From Acidobacteriota bacterium (lineage in GTDB: Bacteria > Acidobacteriota > Vicinamibacteria > Vicinamibacterales > UBA2999), in NCBI GenBank assembly GCA_003222635.1, contig QHWQ01000096.1, forward strand, positions 1-38,682: a stretch of 38,682 bases of DNA. The letters are read 5' to 3'. The position numbers and the translations under genes were made by a program. Numbering within the stretch: the first letter of the stretch is position 1; each line of letters opens with the position of its first letter. The notes below the pieces were generated by a model that ran no database searches, was not told where the DNA came from, and worked only from the letters and a program-made list of their open reading frames with translations. Of this stretch, positions 36,191-38,682 are shown piece after piece.

Positions 36191-37209
36191 ACCGTCGCCT
36201 CCGCGCGCGAGCTCTCGACCATCTTCTGCAGCCGCTGCTCCGCGGCACCCGAATCGATCGCCGACGCGGCGACCGCGATCCCCTCTTTGATCGTGTCCAC
36301 GCGGCCGGCGACGAACAGCCCAACGCCGGCGTTGAGCAACACCACGTCGCGCCGAGGTCCGCGCGTCCCCGCGAGCACCTCGCGGATGATCGCGGCGTTC
36401 GCGGCCGCGTCACCGCCCTTCAGCGCGGCTGGGTCGCTCTTCGGGATATCGAAATCCGACGGATGCACGTAGAACGTGTTGACCGAGCCGGCACGGCACT
36501 CCGACACCTTCGTGTAGCCGGTCGTCGAGATCTCGTCGATGCCGTCCGCGCCGTGGACGACCCAGGCGCGCCTGGAGCCGAGCATCATCAGCGACCGCGC
36601 GAGCAGTTCGGTGAGCTCCGGCCGCGGCACGCCCACGAGCTGCCGCGTCGCGCCCGCGGGATTGGTCAGCGGCCCGAGCAAATTGAAGGCAGTGCGAATG
36701 CCCAGATCGCTGCGCACCTGCGCCGCATGCTTCATCGCTGGATGAAACGTGCGCGCGAAGAAGAACGCGATACCGGTCTCGCGCAGCGCGCGCTCGACCG
36801 TCGCCGGCGACGCCGCCACGTTGACGCCCAGCGCCTCGAAGACGTCCGCCGATCCACACTGGCTCGAGACCGATCGGTTCCCATGCTTCGCCACCGGCAC
36901 GCCGCACGCCGCAATCACAACCGCCGCGGTCGTCGAGATATTGAAGGTGCCCGAGCGATCGCCGCCGGTGCCGCAGGTATCGAACACGTCGTTGACCGGC
37001 GCGCTCAGCTTCACCGCGTGCTCGCGCATCGTGCGTGCGAAGCCGACGATTTCCGACGGCCGCTCGCCTTTCATGACGAGTCCGGTCAGCAGCGCGCCGA
37101 GCGCGGCCGCGTTCGCCCGCCCTTCCATGACTTCGCGCATCGCCGCGGCCGCCTCGTCTTCGGTGAGGTCCTCGTGGCGCACGACCTTTTCGAGCAGCCC
37201 GGTGAACAT
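36187..37209 (-). CDS. trpD: Anthranilate phosphoribosyltransferase
   Basis: Attaches phosphoribose to anthranilate. The 340-residue protein starts at the ATG at 37209, which shares one base with the trpG stop. The longer upstream frame (to 37542) is the shadow of trpG. Motifs: the phosphate loop DTCGTGGDRSGTFNISTTAAVV (about residues 77-98), AKHGNRSVSSQCGSADVFEALG, HPAMKHAAQVRSDLGIRTAFNLLGPLTNPAG, VHGADGIDEIS. It overlaps trpC by 4 bp. Confidence 0.95.
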   Translation of the reverse strand: MFTGLLEKVVRHEDLTEDEAAAAMREVMEGRANAAALGALLTGLVMKGERPSEIVGFARTMREHAVKLSAPVNDVFDTCGTGGDRSGTFNISTTAAVVIAACGVPVAKHGNRSVSSQCGSADVFEALGVNVAASPATVERALRETGIAFFFARTFHPAMKHAAQVRSDLGIRTAFNLLGPLTNPAGATRQLVGVPRPELTELLARSLMMLGSRRAWVVHGADGIDEISTTGYTKVSECRAGSVNTFYVHPSDFDIPKSDPAALKGGDAAANAAIIREVLAGTRGPRRDVVLLNAGVGLFVAGRVDTIKEGIAVAASAIDSGAAEQRLQKMVESSRAEATV

Positions 37210-37775
37210 CAGAGCTCCAGGAAATTCCGCAGGATGCGCCGGCCCTCGTCCGTCAGGACCGACTCGGGGTGGAACTGCACGCCGTGCACCGGATACGTCG
37301 TGTGACGCACGGCCATGATGGTGTTGTCCTCCTTCGTCCGCGCCGCGACCTCGAGCTCGCCCGGCAGCTTGTCGTTGGAGATCATCAGCGAGTGATAACG
37401 GCCCGCCTCGAACGGCGCGGTCAGACCGGCGAACACGCCCTTGCCGTCGTGCACGACCGTGGACGTCTTGCCGTGCATCGGCGCCTGCGCGCGGCAGACG
37501 ATGCCGCCGTAGACGACGCCAATCGCCTGATGCCCGAGGCACACGCCGAGAATCGGCGTCGTCGGACCGAAGCGCCGGATGACATCCACGGAGACGCCCG
37601 CGTCCTCGGGACGACCCGGCCCCGGTGAGATCACGATCTGCCCGGGCGCCATCGCCGCAATCTCGTCGAGCGTGACCTGATCGTTGCGCCGGACGCGCAG
37701 CGTCGCCCCCAGCTCGCCGAGGTACTGCACGAGGTTGTACGTAAACGAATCGTAGTTATCTATGACAAGGATCAT
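37209..37775 (-). CDS. trpG: Anthranilate synthase component II (glutamine amidotransferase)
   Basis: Supplies ammonia from glutamine to TrpE. The 188-residue class I amidotransferase has VIDNYDSFTYNLVQYLGELG, IVISPGPGRPEDAG, the nucleophile motif GVCLGHQAIG (Cys82 region), and the catalytic His/Glu pair VQFHPESVLTDEG. ATG start directly after the trpE TAG stop, with no gap. It may also serve p-aminobenzoate synthesis, as in some bacteria. Confidence 0.95.
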   Translation of the reverse strand: MILVIDNYDSFTYNLVQYLGELGATLRVRRNDQVTLDEIAAMAPGQIVISPGPGRPEDAGVSVDVIRRFGPTTPILGVCLGHQAIGVVYGGIVCRAQAPMHGKTSTVVHDGKGVFAGLTAPFEAGRYHSLMISNDKLPGELEVAARTKEDNTIMAVRHTTYPVHGVQFHPESVLTDEGRRILRNFLEL

Positions 37776-38682
37776 CTACAAACCTGCCTGTGCCAGTTCG
37801 AGCGCGCGGATGACGCCTCGCGCCTTGTCGCGTGTCTCTTCGTATTCGGCAGCCGGATTGGAGTCCGCGACGATCCCCGCGCCGGCCTGGACGTAGGCGC
37901 GGCCGTTCTCGATCAGCACCGTACGAATCGTGATGCAGAAATCGAGGTTGCCCGCGAAATCGAGATAGCCGACCGCCCCGGCATACGGGCCGCGGCGGCG
38001 ATTCTCGAGCTCCGCGATGATCTCCATCGCGCGCACCTTCGGCGCGCCCGACACCGTGCCCGCCGGGAAACACGCCGCCAGCGCATCGAGCCGGTCGTAC
38101 TCCTCCGCGAGCTTTCCTTCCACGATCGAGACGAGGTGCATGACGTGCGAGTAGCGCTCGAGCGCCATGTAGGTCGGCACCTTCACGCTGCCGTAGGCCG
38201 AGACGCGGCCGACGTCATTGCGTCCCAGATCGACGAGCATCACGTGCTCGGCGCGCTCCTTCTCGTTGCGCTTCAGCTCCTCGGCGAGCCGCACGTCCTC
38301 TTCCTCGCTGCGCCCCCGCGGCCGCGTGCCGGCAATCGGATGCGTTTCGATGCGACGCCCTTCGACGCGCACCAGCATCTCCGGCGAGGAGCCGACGATC
38401 GACCGCCCGCCCATGCGGATGAAATACATGTAGGGTGACGGGTTCACGTGGCGCAGCGCGCGATAGACCGTGAACGGATCCGCGCCGAGCTTGGTCTCGA
38501 ACCGCTGCGAGAGCACCACCTGATAGATGTCACCGGCGGCGATGTACTCCTTCGCCGTGCGCACCATCTCCTCGAAATGCTCGCGCGAGACGTTCGAGCT
38601 GACGTCGATGGGGGACGTGTCGGCGCACGGCGGTTTCGACAGCGGCCGTTCCAGCTCGCGCTCGACGAACTCGATCTTGGCG
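37776..38682 (-). CDS. trpE: Anthranilate synthase component I, partial
   Basis: Converts chorismate to anthranilate with TrpG. Only the C-terminal 301 codons (to the stop) are inside the window; the N-terminal feedback-binding domain lies beyond the right edge. The chorismate-utilising core is well preserved: [129 protein letters not shown], and [16 protein letters not shown]. It abuts trpG with no gap. Any leader-attenuation control upstream cannot be judged. Confidence 0.96.
   Translation of the reverse strand, partial: AKIEFVERELERPLSKPPCADTSPIDVSSNVSREHFEEMVRTAKEYIAAGDIYQVVLSQRFETKLGADPFTVYRALRHVNPSPYMYFIRMGGRSIVGSSPEMLVRVEGRRIETHPIAGTRPRGRSEEEDVRLAEELKRNEKERAEHVMLVDLGRNDVGRVSAYGSVKVPTYMALERYSHVMHLVSIVEGKLAEEYDRLDALAACFPAGTVSGAPKVRAMEIIAELENRRRGPYAGAVGYLDFAGNLDFCITIRTVLIENGRAYVQAGAGIVADSNPAAEYEETRDKARGVIRALELAQAGL

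Noticed and set aside
37210-37542. Longer N-terminus for TrpD
   Set aside because: The extension lies within trpG in another frame and is Arg/Gly-rich nonsense. The ATG at 37209 with the trpG overlap is the standard trpD start.

Overview
The window is a GC-rich chromosomal segment that looks like an Acidobacteriota genome of the Vicinamibacteria kind. This is an inference from overall gene style, dense co-directional overlaps, and short palindromes (GTCCGGCT..AGCCGGAC paired with GTCCGCCT..AGGCGGAC) that leave peptides such as SGFSRT or GPAKAGPY inside proteins. No rRNA, tRNA, CRISPR array or insertion sequence was seen. Both window edges cut genes (rsmD on the left, trpE on the right).

Left part (1-15.8 kb), mostly housekeeping. 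On the minus strand lie a secreted protein of unknown function, recG and rsmD. Divergent from them is lexA, followed by a two-gene RND efflux operon and a tightly overlapping run: DUF3467 protein, nth (endonuclease III), a zinc metallopeptidase and rsmA. Next come a ribonuclease J gene broken by an internal deletion with a frameshift, ftsK, and an AMIN-domain cell-wall amidase.

Middle (15.8-23.1 kb), the most unusual part. A membrane Ser/Thr kinase with a DUF4384-like sensor end and an ECF-type sigma factor are transcribed leftward. Facing them is a rightward operon of a C11 (clostripain-like) cysteine peptidase, a 54-residue small protein, and an exported TPR-CHAT protein. Two different clan CD (caspase-fold) proteases with a small protein between them, opposite a sigma/kinase pair, suggest a regulated proteolytic system.

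Accessory part (23.1-28.0 kb): a small membrane protein, a leucyl aminopeptidase gene broken by deletion and frameshift, a small secreted PKD-like protein, a 95-bp inverted-repeat element, a conserved hypothetical gene with a family 4 glycosyltransferase, a JAMM metallopeptidase, and a BrnT/BrnA toxin-antitoxin pair with a clear promoter and operator palindrome.

Right part (28.0-38.7 kb): one long leftward aromatic amino-acid cluster trpE-G-D-C-F-B-A, chorismate mutase, DAHP synthase and prephenate dehydrogenase. It runs on into both subunits of a 3-oxoacid CoA-transferase and a thiolase. Nearly all junctions overlap or abut, so co-transcription and translational coupling are likely.

Three conserved genes (ribonuclease J, leucyl aminopeptidase, thiolase) each lack an internal block of roughly 35-50 codons. 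This is either real decay or a recurring assembly fault, and the two broken genes should be read with that in mind.
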